The notes beneath the pieces are model-generated. The model saw nothing but the letters and a program-made list of their open reading frames with translations. It was not told where the DNA came from and did no database searches. A program made the translations under genes and the position numbers. A DNA stretch of 64,000 nucleotides from Chlamydiae bacterium CG10_big_fil_rev_8_21_14_0_10_42_34 (lineage in GTDB: Bacteria > Chlamydiota > Chlamydiia > Chlamydiales > SM23-39): positions 382,323 to 446,322 of the forward strand of contig PFAD01000008.1 in NCBI GenBank assembly GCA_002773795.1, in the 5' to 3' direction. Shown here piece after piece: positions 32,342-41,357 of the stretch. The number at the start of each line of letters is the position of its first letter. The stretch's first letter is position 1.

Positions 32342-33769
32342 TTATGCCCCCCCATTCGCCTCGAGATATTCGAGGAGAAGGCGAACACCATAGCCAGTTG
32401 CTTTGGTCGTATTGTAAAACTTTGGTTTTGGCACGTAAGCAGGACCTGCTATATCGATATGTGCCCAAGGAACTTGACCTGCGAACTCCTGTAAAAATAG
32501 TCCCGCTTTAATCGCACCCGCTTCTCTCCCGCTACTATTTTTAAGATCAGCAATATCGGACTTGAAATCGTCAAGATATTCGTTATGGGTAGGAAATCTG
32601 CAAAGGAGCTCATCTGTACACTCGGAGGCCTCTAAAAGTGATTCTGCTAAAATCTCGTCATTGCAAACAAGTCCTGCAATATCATCACCAAGAGCTACAA
32701 CACAAGCTCCTGTTAATGTTGCAAGATCAATAATGCAGCTAGGGTCAAGTTTATCTACTGCGTAGGCGATCGCATCAGCCAAGACAAGCCTTCCTTCCGC
32801 ATCTGTATTATTGATTTCGACTGTTTTTCCAGAATACGATCGATAAACATCACCCAACTTATAGCTCTTAGATCCAATACAGTTTTCGGTAAGAGGCGCT
32901 AACGCAGTCACATTAACTTTAAGCCCCAGCTCTGCTGCAGTCTTAACTGCACCCAAAACAGTTGCCGATCCAGCCATGTCACATTTCATCGACACCATAC
33001 CATCTGTTGGTTTCAAACTTAGACCACCAGTATCATAAGTCACACCTTTGCCAACGAGAACGATATGCTCTTTTGATTTTGGATCGCCTTTATAGCTTAC
33101 CTGGACTAAGTGGGGATCTAGACTCGAAGATCTGTTCACCGCTAAAATAAGGCCAAATTTTCCCGCTTCTAGCTTCTTCTTGTCTAAAACTGTCGTCTTG
33201 ACTTTTGGATGAAGATTTTTGGCAGCCTTTAAAAACATTTCAATTTTATCATCAGCATTAGAGTTTACCAAATCTCTAACAAAGTGAACGCCATCTACAA
33301 TTGTTAGAAGACGCTCTACATAATCAGTTTTCTGAACGCCGACTAAAGTAATTTTTTCCAGAAGGACAATCGGATTTGTTTTCAACGAATCATGCTTATA
33401 TGTGAATGAATAATTCGTTAAAAGAAGCCCCTCTATAATGCCTTGTAGAAACTCACCGCTTTGCTTGCATGTAGGGAATAAAATGCTGATGTGTTTAATT
33501 TTTTTCGAAGATGCACACCGTACTGCAGAGGAGTAAGCTCTTCTGAGGGCTTCAACTGTCGCTTTTTCTTTTTTCCCAAGGCCGAGAAGCAAAACCCTCT
33601 GACTCCCTTGATACAAAAGCGAGCTCTCCCCATTTTTCCCAGTAAAATCTTTGAGCGCAGCCGACAGCTCAAGTGAAGAGTATTCAGCTGCAGCAATAGG
33701 TCCTTCCCAAAAAGGGATGACAAGCATTTCAAAGCTTTTTTCTAAGTTAGGGGAGAACGCAAACTTCAA
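32342..33769 (-). CDS. pepA: Leucyl aminopeptidase (M17, PepA)
   Basis: 475 residues from a TTG start that overlaps the ssb stop codon (TTGA). The next Met is residue 15, after sequence that fits the family, so the TTG is preferred. PepA removes N-terminal residues from peptides as a hexameric two-metal enzyme. Visible: LVGKGVTYDTGGLSLKP with the metal/catalytic Lys and Asp, MKCDMAGSATVLG and the family signature NTDAEGRLVLADA. The short N-terminal domain is also present (FWEGPIAAAEY, DFTGKNGESSLLYQG). Recalled homologue CT045, next to ssb CT044 as here. Confidence 0.94.
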   Translation of the reverse strand: MKFAFSPNLEKSFEMLVIPFWEGPIAAAEYSSLELSAALKDFTGKNGESSLLYQGSQRVLLLGLGKKEKATVEALRRAYSSAVRCASSKKIKHISILFPTCKQSGEFLQGIIEGLLLTNYSFTYKHDSLKTNPIVLLEKITLVGVQKTDYVERLLTIVDGVHFVRDLVNSNADDKIEMFLKAAKNLHPKVKTTVLDKKKLEAGKFGLILAVNRSSSLDPHLVQVSYKGDPKSKEHIVLVGKGVTYDTGGLSLKPTDGMVSMKCDMAGSATVLGAVKTAAELGLKVNVTALAPLTENCIGSKSYKLGDVYRSYSGKTVEINNTDAEGRLVLADAIAYAVDKLDPSCIIDLATLTGACVVALGDDIAGLVCNDEILAESLLEASECTDELLCRFPTHNEYLDDFKSDIADLKNSSGREAGAIKAGLFLQEFAGQVPWAHIDIAGPAYVPKPKFYNTTKATGYGVRLLLEYLEANGGA

Positions 33770-34266
33770 AACGGTACCTCGTCGTCAAATGTTTCACCTT
33801 TGCCTTGAGCTGTGCCTGCCACATTACTTGGAGAATAACCTCCATAAGGGCTTGCCGCAGTCTCTTGAGACGAACCAAATGGCGCTGTAGGTCCTGCTGA
33901 GTGACTTACCTGCTGTTGAGAGCTTTGCCCGCCAGACTTACCAAAAGGGCTAAATTCAAGATGAACCGCTGTAATATCTAGGGATACTTGAGGCTTGCCT
34001 TCGCGATCTGTGAAAATCTCTGGTTTATGAACATCACCATATACCATGACAGAGGAACCTTTTTTCAAAAATGTTACCATCTTATCAAATTGCTCACCCC
34101 AAACAGTGACACGCCACCAAATTGTGATGTCTTCACCGCCCTTCCCTCTTCTTGAACGAGTTGCCACTTTCATCGTGGTTACTTTTTTCCCAGACGATGT
34201 AAAACGGACCTCAGGATCAGCTCCTAAGTTCCCTGCGATATGGATAAAATTCACGGAAACCTCCAA
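33766..34266 (-). CDS. ssb: Single-stranded DNA-binding protein
   Basis: 166 residues. The OB-fold occupies about residues 1-110 (VNFIHIAGNLGADPEVRF, VWGEQFDKMVTFLKKGSSVMVYGDVHK), followed by a Gln/Ser/Gly-rich linker and the acidic tip ending in DDEVPF, which docks replication and repair partners. SSB protects single-stranded DNA at replication forks. First gene of the ssb-pepA-rlu operon; stop and pepA start overlap. Confidence 0.95.
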   Translation of the reverse strand: MEVSVNFIHIAGNLGADPEVRFTSSGKKVTTMKVATRSRRGKGGEDITIWWRVTVWGEQFDKMVTFLKKGSSVMVYGDVHKPEIFTDREGKPQVSLDITAVHLEFSPFGKSGGQSSQQQVSHSAGPTAPFGSSQETAASPYGGYSPSNVAGTAQGKGETFDDEVPF

Positions 34267-34366
34267 TAAATACTTTGCAGCCCATTATCCTAGGGCAAGC
34301 TAAATGGGTCAAGCTCAAAATGAACAGTTTAAATTAATTTAAAAGACATATATAATATAACCCTAT
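34267..34366 (+). promoter_or_regulatory. Divergent region with a TATAATATA box next to the methyltransferase start
   Basis: TATAAT at 34351-34356 (inside TATATAATATA) lies only 10 bp before the ATG at 34367, with TTTAAA (34328-34333) as a poor -35 at 17 bp spacing. Transcription would begin about 4 nt before the ATG, giving a near-leaderless mRNA. The ssb promoter must lie in the same 100 bp but was not resolved. Confidence 0.4.
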
Positions 34367-35194
34367 ATGAGCACCATTAATAAATCTAATTCACCGGCGG
34401 CCACATGCAATATTCAAATTAGATATAACAACATATCTAATAGGGATTTAGTAAGACCCAACCTTTTCCACAACAAAAAGGACTATCTCTTTGGACAAGC
34501 CTGCCCTTTTTCACTTGATCGACTCATAGACACCCTTTCACAAAAATTAAAGGGTAAAAAAATTACTTTACTCGATGTTGGGTGTGGGCACGGACTGGTG
34601 ATTTCGGCGCTTAGGGGAAAATACCCTAACCTCGAAGTCGAGGGCTTAGACGCCCGCCCCTACCCATCTGTTATCCAAGAAGATGCTCACGAAATTGCCG
34701 AGAGCAAAAAATTGGAAGGAAAAAACTATGATCTTATCGTCTCTGCAGGAATGGTCAGAAACCTTGTCCATCCACTTTTCTTTGTAGAACAAGCCTACAA
34801 AAAGCTAAATAAGGGAGGATTTTTGATCCTTGATTCTTTGCTCATTCAGGGATTAGGCGAGGAGGAAGACGGCCTCATACAGCGCTTAAAAAAGGATGGC
34901 CACCAAGTTTTTGCAGAAACGGTAGAAAAAACTGATTTTGACAATGTCAACTACAGTCTTTTCATGATGAAAAAAACTAAAAATGATTTAAAATTTCCTG
35001 TTGCTTTCTTCATTGATACCTCAACTGCAGTCCCCGCAAGTTTAAAAACGCTTAGCTATGAGTTCAAGGAAAAAATTGACGAAGCTCTTCCCGATTTAAT
35101 AAGTGAAAATGAGTATAAACAAAAAGTTTCAGACTTTTTTGACGTAGAGGACCTATTTCCCCCTCTCGAACTGGAAGAAAAAAAGTCCTGCTAG
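34367..35194 (+). CDS. Class I SAM-dependent methyltransferase-like protein
   Basis: 275 residues. The SAM-binding motif is clear (ITLLDVGCGHGLVISALR, then VEGLDARPYPSVIQEDAHE, YDLIVSAGMVRNLVHP and LNKGGFLILDSLL), the standard Rossmann order. N-terminal residues (NIQIRYNNISNRDLVRPNL) and the acidic C-terminal tail (EKIDEALPDLISENEYKQKV) are unusual, and no substrate-specific motif is seen. The gene is single, has no ribosome-binding site and carries an AT-rich promoter box at its start, so its expression differs from its neighbours. The last 42 bp overlap the end of the convergent lgt gene. Confidence 0.75.
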   Translation: MSTINKSNSPAATCNIQIRYNNISNRDLVRPNLFHNKKDYLFGQACPFSLDRLIDTLSQKLKGKKITLLDVGCGHGLVISALRGKYPNLEVEGLDARPYPSVIQEDAHEIAESKKLEGKNYDLIVSAGMVRNLVHPLFFVEQAYKKLNKGGFLILDSLLIQGLGEEEDGLIQRLKKDGHQVFAETVEKTDFDNVNYSLFMMKKTKNDLKFPVAFFIDTSTAVPASLKTLSYEFKEKIDEALPDLISENEYKQKVSDFFDVEDLFPPLELEEKKSC

Positions 35195-35989
35195 CACCGC
35201 TGGAATGCTCAAAATTTGTCCCATTGTCAAAGTAGAAACTGTAATTAAATGACTTTGTTCCACTTTGATAAACTCTACAAAAAAGCGGAATCCAAAGACT
35301 AAAATCAAAAATAGACCAATCAACTTACCCCTTCTTAGCAAAAATGAGCGGACAAAGGTAAGTCTCCAAAGTAAAATAAATACAGCTAAGTAAAAGAGGG
35401 CCTCGTAGATTTGAACAGGATGACGAGGAACGGGCATGCTCCCATCTGCTGGATGACCAAAAACAACAGCCCAAGGCAAAGAACTCGGCGTTCCCAAAAT
35501 CTCTTGATTAATAAAATTGCCCACACGAATACAAACGGCTGCAAATGCAGTCGGAACGCAAACAAAATCTAACAGACGTATCCAATTTAAAGTTGGGGCA
35601 ATAGGGGCGATTCGGTAACTGAAAATAACAAGGGCAATGATAATCCCGATGGCAGCTCCATGACTTGCTAGTCCCCCCTCCCAAATCCGGAAAATCTCAA
35701 AAGGATCATTTAAATAGTTTTCTGGATGTTCATAAAAAAGAAAGTGACCAACTCTTGCGCCAATGACCGTTCCAATGATCATATATAAGGTGAGCCGATC
35801 TGTAATGGCTACCGCTTTTTTCTTTTCGCTTTTCCCTAAAAACCGTGTAAGAATCCCCACAAAAACAGGAAAACCAACCGCAAATCCGAGGGCAAATAAA
35901 ACGCCATACCAGAGAATAGGCCAATTGATTATGGGCAAAACGAAAATTTCAGGTTTGGGATCCCAATAAATGGCGGCAAAACGTATCAT
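35153..35989 (-). CDS. lgt: Prolipoprotein diacylglyceryl transferase
   Basis: 278 residues from the ATG at 35989. The frame is open for another 118 codons upstream, but that part runs antisense through rlmH and is rejected. Lgt transfers diacylglycerol to the lipobox Cys of prelipoproteins in the inner membrane. Visible: about seven helices, the catalytic region IWEGGLASHGAAIG and the signature RVGNFINQEILGTPSSLPW plus VPRHPVQIYEAL. The window contains at least three lipobox proteins that would be its substrates. It is divergent from rlmH with 25 bp between ATGs and converges on the methyltransferase gene. Recalled homologue CT252. Confidence 0.94.
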   Translation of the reverse strand: MIRFAAIYWDPKPEIFVLPIINWPILWYGVLFALGFAVGFPVFVGILTRFLGKSEKKKAVAITDRLTLYMIIGTVIGARVGHFLFYEHPENYLNDPFEIFRIWEGGLASHGAAIGIIIALVIFSYRIAPIAPTLNWIRLLDFVCVPTAFAAVCIRVGNFINQEILGTPSSLPWAVVFGHPADGSMPVPRHPVQIYEALFYLAVFILLWRLTFVRSFLLRRGKLIGLFLILVFGFRFFVEFIKVEQSHLITVSTLTMGQILSIPAVLAGLFFFQFERGK

Positions 35990-36014
35990 ATAGATACATT
36001 CATAGATGAGGATT

Positions 36015-36425
36015 ATGTTTAAAGTCAAAGTTTTAACGATTGGGAAATGTAAAGAAAAGTGGCTTAGCAGCGCCCTTTTGGAGTATGAAAAAAGGCTCAA
36101 AGGGAAGCTTTCAATGGAATGGATTTTAGCAAAAGACGACACCCAACTTACAGAAATGGCCCTAAAAGAATCGTTCATCGCACTCGATCCAAAAGGGACT
36201 CTTTTATCGAGCGAGCAGTGGTGTGAAAAAATGATGACTTTAGGTCTTAGACTTGTGTTTGTGATTGGAGGAGCAGTTGGACTAAGCGAACAGTTGAAAA
36301 AACATGCACAGTTTATTTGGAGTCTATCGCCCCTTACGTTCACCCATCAAATCACTCGCCTTATTTTAGCGGAACAGCTGTATAGAGCTACGGAGATTGA
36401 GCGGGGGAGTCAGTACCATAAATAG
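36015..36425 (+). CDS. rlmH: 23S rRNA pseudouridine-1915 N3-methyltransferase RlmH
   Basis: 136 residues from the ATG at 36015; an in-frame ATG at 36006 would add three residues. RlmH is a SPOUT (trefoil-knot) enzyme that methylates pseudouridine 1915 of 23S rRNA. Visible: FKVKVLTIGKCKEKWLSSAL, the SAM-binding FVIGGAVGLSEQLKKHA and the knot signature SLSPLTFTHQITRLILAEQL ending in RATEIERGSQYHK, the exact family end. It is slightly shorter than the usual 155 residues. Its last 38 bp overlap the end of the convergent membrane protein gene. Confidence 0.94.
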   Translation: MFKVKVLTIGKCKEKWLSSALLEYEKRLKGKLSMEWILAKDDTQLTEMALKESFIALDPKGTLLSSEQWCEKMMTLGLRLVFVIGGAVGLSEQLKKHAQFIWSLSPLTFTHQITRLILAEQLYRATEIERGSQYHK

Positions 36426-36870
36426 CTTTTGCAGATCGAAAGTAGAGCATAGCGCCATTGATCAAAGCAGATCCGATCGCAATATCAATGGTCCCTCTAA
36501 GATCGATAGAAATAGGGAGAAATCGAAACATCATACCGAGCGCCATCATCGCTCCAATGAGAAGCCAGTACGATCTGCTATACGCATCTTTAAACCTAAT
36601 TGGCAAAGGGAGAGAAGCAATCCGAGTGACAACACGCTTTACTGTTTTAGACAAAACAAAGCGACCTTTAAAAAAGCCCACAATCAGACCAACTACGATG
36701 AAAAATGTCGCGGCCTGTTGTGCAGAGCCACACACTTCTTTTAGTTGGTAGCAAAGAGAATCGGTCTGAAAAGCTGCTGTTGTAATGAGGTGGAGTCCCT
36801 TATACAAAAGAGAAACCCCAACAAAAAACCAAGTAAATCCCGCGAATGCAATCCAACTTCGATGTTTCAT
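36388..36870 (-). CDS. Predicted four-helix membrane protein
   Basis: 160 residues; no known family recognised. Hydrophobic segments are near residues 8-24 (IAFAGFTWFFVGVSLLY), 52-66 (AATFFIVVGLIVGFF), 102-116 (YWLLIGAMMALGMMF) and 128-146 (GTIDIAIGSALINGAMLYF). The loop between the second and third is basic (KGRFVLSKTVKRVVTR) and probably cytoplasmic. A gene for a small membrane protein in this place, ahead of a PIN-TRAM gene and acpS, may correspond to C. trachomatis CT101, but this is from memory and unsure. It is divergent from the PIN-TRAM gene and overlaps rlmH tail-to-tail. Confidence 0.65.
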   Translation of the reverse strand: MKHRSWIAFAGFTWFFVGVSLLYKGLHLITTAAFQTDSLCYQLKEVCGSAQQAATFFIVVGLIVGFFKGRFVLSKTVKRVVTRIASLPLPIRFKDAYSRSYWLLIGAMMALGMMFRFLPISIDLRGTIDIAIGSALINGAMLYFRSAKAIYGTDSPAQSP

Positions 36871-36958
36871 GGCCTCATGCTAACAAATTCTTTACAACTC
36901 TGTCGACAAAAATCGGCTCCCCTACTACAATTTGCCCTACATCTATAGGAGCCATAAT

Positions 36959-38026
36959 ATGAATCTTGCCCTCGCCTTTACGCGAACCCTCTTCATGATA
37001 TTAAGCATTTTTTTTATGACGACCTATACTATTTCAGGATCCGATGGATATACCCATGCAAATCTCATGCTTGGAATTGGACTTGGCGTTACGCTAGGGC
37101 TTGCCCTTATTGCTTTCGATCTTCTTTTTAAACGTTTTAACCTCCGCGCCTTCAACATTGCTATTATTGGACTTTTTGTTGGTTACTTAATGGGCCAAGC
37201 ATTAGTTCTCATCCTCTCATCAGTTCTCGACATTAGTGCAGCATCCATCCACATAAATCCAAAAGTTCTCGAAGTGATAAAAATTGCCCTCTTTCTCTTT
37301 GGTATTTACCTAGGGACTTTAATGACTCTTCGAGCATCTGATGAGCTTTCAATCAGCGTACCATTTGTTCGATTCACCCCTTCTGCGCACAGAAAAAAAG
37401 ATCTCCTTATCGACCATTCCATTCTATCTGACGCCCGCATCCTCGACTTGGCGGGATCTGGCATCTTCGATCACCACCTCATTGTACCCCGCTTTTTGAT
37501 CAAAGAGCTCTATATCCAAGCCGAAACAAATGACGAATCCACTCGCTCAAAAGCGAAGCGCTCCTTAGATATGGTAAAAAAACTCGAAGCACTGCCCGAT
37601 CTCGACCTACGATTCAATGACACCGATTTCCCTGAAATTAAAGAGCCGATGGGAAAAATGGTTAGGCTTGCTCGCCTTCTAGACGCAAATATCATCACAG
37701 CCGATCTAAGTCGCATGCAGATGGCGGCAATTGAAGGGGTACGCGTCATTAACATTCATACGCTGTCGACAGCCCTTAAGCCCCTTATGCAAGCGGGTGA
37801 ACACATCAAAATCAAAATCCAACGCTATGGCAAAGAGCCACGCCAAGGAGTAGGCTATCTAGAAGACGGAACAATGGTTGTCGTCAATGGTGGTGGCGAA
37901 TATATTGGCGAAACCATCGATGCCAAAGTTCTTTCAGTCAAACATACTACATCGGGTCGAATGATATTCTGTAATGCAAAAGATGAAGAGGGAGGATACC
38001 ATTCCTACGATGACGAAGGACAATAA
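36959..38026 (+). CDS. Membrane-anchored PIN-TRAM domain protein (YacL family)
   Basis: 355 residues from the ATG at 36959, chosen because AGGAG lies 7 nt upstream; a TTG at 36932 is less likely. Four membrane helices (about 1-140) are followed by a PIN nuclease domain (IDHSILSDARILDLAGSGI, VPRFLIKELYIQAETND, IITADLSRMQMAAIEGV) and a C-terminal TRAM RNA-binding domain (KIKIQRYGKEPRQGVGYLE, GETIDAKVLSV). YacL-type proteins are proposed RNases of unknown target. One of the usual four acidic PIN residues is missing (the VDskL position reads PMGKM), so activity is uncertain. Overlaps acpS by 17 bp. Confidence 0.82.
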   Translation: MNLALAFTRTLFMILSIFFMTTYTISGSDGYTHANLMLGIGLGVTLGLALIAFDLLFKRFNLRAFNIAIIGLFVGYLMGQALVLILSSVLDISAASIHINPKVLEVIKIALFLFGIYLGTLMTLRASDELSISVPFVRFTPSAHRKKDLLIDHSILSDARILDLAGSGIFDHHLIVPRFLIKELYIQAETNDESTRSKAKRSLDMVKKLEALPDLDLRFNDTDFPEIKEPMGKMVRLARLLDANIITADLSRMQMAAIEGVRVINIHTLSTALKPLMQAGEHIKIKIQRYGKEPRQGVGYLEDGTMVVVNGGGEYIGETIDAKVLSVKHTTSGRMIFCNAKDEEGGYHSYDDEGQ

Positions 38027-38408
38027 CCCAATCAAAGGTCTCGGCAACGATATTATAGAAATTGAGCGTGTAAGGAAAAGTATCGAAAGGCACGGTCAAC
38101 ATTTTCTCAACCGCCTTTTCTTACAAAAAGAGCAAGATTACTGCTACAAATACAAAGATCCTGTTCCTCATTTTGCGGGCAGATTTTCAGCAAAAGAGGC
38201 AGTGGCAAAAGCACTTGGCACAGGATTTGGATCTGAGCTATCTTGGCATGATATCGAAATCCTTGGCGATGAGCATGGCAAACCAACCGTCCACCTTTCA
38301 GCCGCGGCGAAAGAAAGATTCAACAACCCACATCTACTTGTATCGATCAGTCATTCTGCATCGCATGCAACAGCTGTTGCTATATGGATCGGAAACCACG
38401 GAAACTGA
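38010..38408 (+). CDS. acpS: Holo-[acyl-carrier-protein] synthase
   Basis: 132 residues from the ATG at 38010; an in-frame ATG at 37974 lies inside the PIN-TRAM gene. AcpS transfers 4'-phosphopantetheine from CoA to the serine of ACP. The motifs are GLGNDIIEIERVRKSIER at the N-terminus, the metal-binding AGRFSAKEAVAKALG and the C-terminal VSISHSASHATAVAI. Its substrate acpP lies further along this window. Recalled homologue CT100, near trxB CT099 as here. It converges on the aldolase-like gene with a 5-bp gap. Confidence 0.94.
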   Translation: MTKDNNPIKGLGNDIIEIERVRKSIERHGQHFLNRLFLQKEQDYCYKYKDPVPHFAGRFSAKEAVAKALGTGFGSELSWHDIEILGDEHGKPTVHLSAAAKERFNNPHLLVSISHSASHATAVAIWIGNHGN

Positions 38409-38413
38409 ATCCT

Positions 38414-39454
38414 TTATTTTGTGGGCAAAAGGACTTGATTCAGCTTCTCGATGAAAAGATCAATGGAAGCGACATCTGTATCCCAAGAGGTCATCCAGCG
38501 GGCAACTACGTTTTTGTGATCCCAAATCCAGAAAAAGGTGGTCTTTTGTAATTTTTGCAAAACATCCATCGAGGGAAGTCGAACGAAAAGCGCATTGGCC
38601 TGAACTGGATAAAGAATTTCGAGATTTGGATGGTGGCGGCGCAAGCTAGCTTCTAATCTTTTAGCCATTTCATTTGCATGGGTTGCATTCTTTAGCCATA
38701 AATTATCTTCCAGCAACGCGATCATTTGGGCTGATAAAAATCGCATCTTCGATCCGAGCTGCATTTTTTGCTTTCTCACATATTTAAACTGCTCTGACAA
38801 ACCTTGTTTTAAAAAAACGACAGCCTCGGCCCCCATCAACCCATTTTTTGTCCCCCCAAACGACAATACATCGACACCTAGATCTGTAGTCATCTGTTTT
38901 AAAGAAACTTGTAAGCTTGCTGCTGCATTACAGATACGGGCTCCATCCATGTGAAAGATGAGATCGTGTTGGCGTGCAAATTCTCCAATTTGCTTGATCT
39001 CATCTAGATCATAAACCGTTCCTAACTCCGTCGATTGTGTAATAGATATTGCTGCAGGCTGAGCATGGTGCTCCACCCCTTTCCCATGTAAAATTTCTGC
39101 ACAAAGTTTTGGAGTAATCTTTCCATTTTCCCCTTTGACCGGAATCAGGCTACAGCCGGTATTTGCCTGCACAGCTCCACACTCATCTGTCCATACATGG
39201 GCAGATTCTGGGCATATAACTGCCTGCCAGGAAGAAAGTAGATGATTAAAAATGGTGACATTGGCCGCAGTGCCGTTAAAAACAATAAAACTTCTAGCTT
39301 GCTCCCCAAAAATTTTGCGAAACAATTCTTCCGATTTTTCGGTCCAAGGATCTGCCCCATAGGCTTTGGCATGTCCATTATTTGCTTCTTCGATTGCTCT
39401 TAGAACATGTGGATGGACTTTAGAAAAATTGTCGCTTGCAAAAGTAGTTTGCAT
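38414..39454 (-). CDS. Threonine aldolase/beta-eliminating lyase family PLP enzyme
   Basis: 346 residues. The low-specificity L-threonine aldolase type (LtaE) cleaves threonine to glycine and acetaldehyde. Visible: FASDNFSKVHPHVLRAI, NGTAANVTIFNHLLSSWQAV (PLP phosphate site), the aspartate pair HMDGARICNAAASL and the PLP lysine in SFGGTKNGLMGAEAV. All catalytic features look intact. It may supply glycine in an organism with few amino acid pathways (inference). It is the third gene of the trxB-OMP-aldolase minus-strand run, 18 bp after the outer-membrane protein gene. Confidence 0.85.
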   Translation of the reverse strand: MQTTFASDNFSKVHPHVLRAIEEANNGHAKAYGADPWTEKSEELFRKIFGEQARSFIVFNGTAANVTIFNHLLSSWQAVICPESAHVWTDECGAVQANTGCSLIPVKGENGKITPKLCAEILHGKGVEHHAQPAAISITQSTELGTVYDLDEIKQIGEFARQHDLIFHMDGARICNAAASLQVSLKQMTTDLGVDVLSFGGTKNGLMGAEAVVFLKQGLSEQFKYVRKQKMQLGSKMRFLSAQMIALLEDNLWLKNATHANEMAKRLEASLRRHHPNLEILYPVQANALFVRLPSMDVLQKLQKTTFFWIWDHKNVVARWMTSWDTDVASIDLFIEKLNQVLLPTK

Positions 39455-39472
39455 GCATTACCTATATTTTTA

Positions 39473-40276
39473 TTAAAAAGAAAAGGGGAGAAGATAACTA
39501 AAGATGAAACTATTGACCTCTTGAGGACAAGATTTAGCTAAGACGCGTCTCATGTACTCAAAACGCAACGTCCCCCACACACCAATTCGGTAGCCATACC
39601 GGGCGCCTATGTCAATCGACTTTTGCCTGATTTTTGCATAGCCGTTAAAATCGTTGATGAGCACGGTCGTATGCCTCCCGTAACCATTAGACCCTTCCGC
39701 AAAGAAAGCTAGTTTATGTTGATCGTCATAGTTTGTTTCAATGGCCACAATCCCACGAACCCAAGGTGAGCCCCGATTTCCATGGCCAACCGCTCCAAAG
39801 CCCCAAAGGCGCCATGCCCAAGCATCGGAAGCATCAAACTCTTTACCAAGGGAAACGTTGAACTCAAAGTCGAAGTTCGCATGAGACGGGCAGCTCACAT
39901 CGTGCAGACTATCCGTATTTGTAAAGCGAGCATTTCCACCAGTTGCAAGACTGATCTTATCGCCAATGATATCATCGAGCCAAAGATAACGAGCTTGTAG
40001 AGCAATTGAGCGGAAGTTGAAGTTTTCCTGCGTTGTATCGGCAACTTGAAAGTCCCCATCAACACTCCACTCCGGCGTAGGAGAAAAGTCGAGGCCTAAA
40101 CTCACGACATTTGATTGAAATGTGCTTGTAAGCTGAGGCGTCCCCTTTTGAACCTTGTCAAAATAGCTATACGCGTAGCTTCCTAAAAAATGAAACTCCA
40201 AGCAATCTCCAAACCAAGGCTGCACCTCAAGCGCAGATCCTAGGAGGGGAATCAAAGCAAAGAGCCATTTTTTCAT
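39473..40276 (-). CDS. Predicted outer-membrane beta-barrel protein
   Basis: 267 residues with a signal peptide ([17 protein letters not shown]) and no further hydrophobic helix. The rest has alternating polar/aromatic strands ([58 protein letters not shown]) and ends in SYLLPFSF with a C-terminal Phe, the signature recognised by the BAM machinery. About 10-14 strands could fit. No Chlamydia MOMP features are seen. It overlaps trxB by ATGA, so it is co-translated with a cytoplasmic redox enzyme; Cys residues are few (five), giving no evidence for a disulfide link. Confidence 0.72.
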   Translation of the reverse strand: MKKWLFALIPLLGSALEVQPWFGDCLEFHFLGSYAYSYFDKVQKGTPQLTSTFQSNVVSLGLDFSPTPEWSVDGDFQVADTTQENFNFRSIALQARYLWLDDIIGDKISLATGGNARFTNTDSLHDVSCPSHANFDFEFNVSLGKEFDASDAWAWRLWGFGAVGHGNRGSPWVRGIVAIETNYDDQHKLAFFAEGSNGYGRHTTVLINDFNGYAKIRQKSIDIGARYGYRIGVWGTLRFEYMRRVLAKSCPQEVNSFIFSYLLPFSF

Positions 40277-41223
40277 TCAATGCCCATTTCGTTTAGCCAC
40301 CTCTCAGCATCAAGCGCAGCCATGCAACCAGTGCCTGCGGCTGTAATCGCCTGTCTGTAGGTGGGATCTTGCACATCTCCCGCTGCGAAGACTCCTTCAA
40401 CAGACGTTTGTGTCGATCCTTTTTTAACAACAATGTATCCTACATCATTTGTTTCTAATTGTCCTTCAAGAAATCCAGTATTAGGCTGATGCCCAATGGC
40501 AAAAAAGACTCCAGCCGCCTCTTTTTCCTCAGTTTTTCCATCGACCAAATTCTTCACGAGAACTTTTTTTACAACTTGATCACCAGAAATTTTCTCAATT
40601 GCGCTATTCCACAAAATCTCGATTTTCGGATGTTTTAAGGCTCGCTCTGCCATAATTTTTGAAGCGCGGAGCTCGTCTCTGCGATGAACAATAAAAACCT
40701 TACTGCCGTATTTTGTCAAAAAGATCGCCTCTTCGACAGCGCTATCGCCACCACCGATCACAAAAAGTTCCTTATTTCTAAAAATGGGAGCAGCTCCATC
40801 GCAAACAGCACATGCTGTCACCCCTTTTTGCCAAAACTCACCATCACCCGCCCCTTCAATATCGAGCCGTTTTGCTGTCGCACCCGTTGAAATAATAATG
40901 CTCTCAGCTAACACTTCCGTTTTTGTTCCTCGAATGTGATAGGGCCGTTTTGACAGATCAACAGATTTGACATCTTCTGTCAAAATCACAGTACCAAAAC
41001 GGACAGACTGCGCGCGAAAATTTTCCATGAGCGCAGGCCCTGTAATTCCTTCAGGAAATCCGGGGAAATTTTCCACTTCAGTTGTTGTCATAAGTTGTCC
41101 GCCGGATGGGCCGGACATGAATCCCTCGTACAAAAGAGGAGATAAGTTTGCTCGGGCTGCATAAATTGCAGCAGTGTGCGCTGCAGGGCCCGATCCAATG
41201 ATCACAAGTTTTTTCTTTTCCAT
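40273..41223 (-). CDS. trxB: Thioredoxin reductase
   Basis: 316 residues from the ATG at 41223; the frame opens five codons earlier. TrxB passes electrons from NADPH through FAD to thioredoxin. Visible: FAD motif [19 protein letters not shown], the redox-active [10 protein letters not shown] (Cys-x-x-Cys near residue 138), NADPH motif [17 protein letters not shown] with HRRDELRAS and the C-terminal FAD contact [23 protein letters not shown]. Recalled homologue CT099. First gene of the run with the outer-membrane protein and aldolase genes. Confidence 0.95.
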   Translation of the reverse strand: MEKKKLVIIGSGPAAHTAAIYAARANLSPLLYEGFMSGPSGGQLMTTTEVENFPGFPEGITGPALMENFRAQSVRFGTVILTEDVKSVDLSKRPYHIRGTKTEVLAESIIISTGATAKRLDIEGAGDGEFWQKGVTACAVCDGAAPIFRNKELFVIGGGDSAVEEAIFLTKYGSKVFIVHRRDELRASKIMAERALKHPKIEILWNSAIEKISGDQVVKKVLVKNLVDGKTEEKEAAGVFFAIGHQPNTGFLEGQLETNDVGYIVVKKGSTQTSVEGVFAAGDVQDPTYRQAITAAGTGCMAALDAERWLNEMGIE

Positions 41224-41357
41224 ATCGTAAAATACCAATTGAGAGACTGCATCTTTTCTACACAGAAAAAAAGTTTAACTCAAGCTCGACTTTGCAACTT
41301 TTCAGGATCGAAGGCCCGATAGTTCTACCTTCGTCGAATACCCGAGGGCAAGAAGAT

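Noticed and set aside
35990-36343. 118-codon N-terminal extension of the lgt frame
   Set aside because: It runs antisense through rlmH and has no lgt similarity; the ATG at 35989 begins the family sequence.
41300-41335. CGAAGG/CCTTCG inverted repeat between trxB and proC
   Set aside because: Long loop, short stem and no T-run; could be chance.
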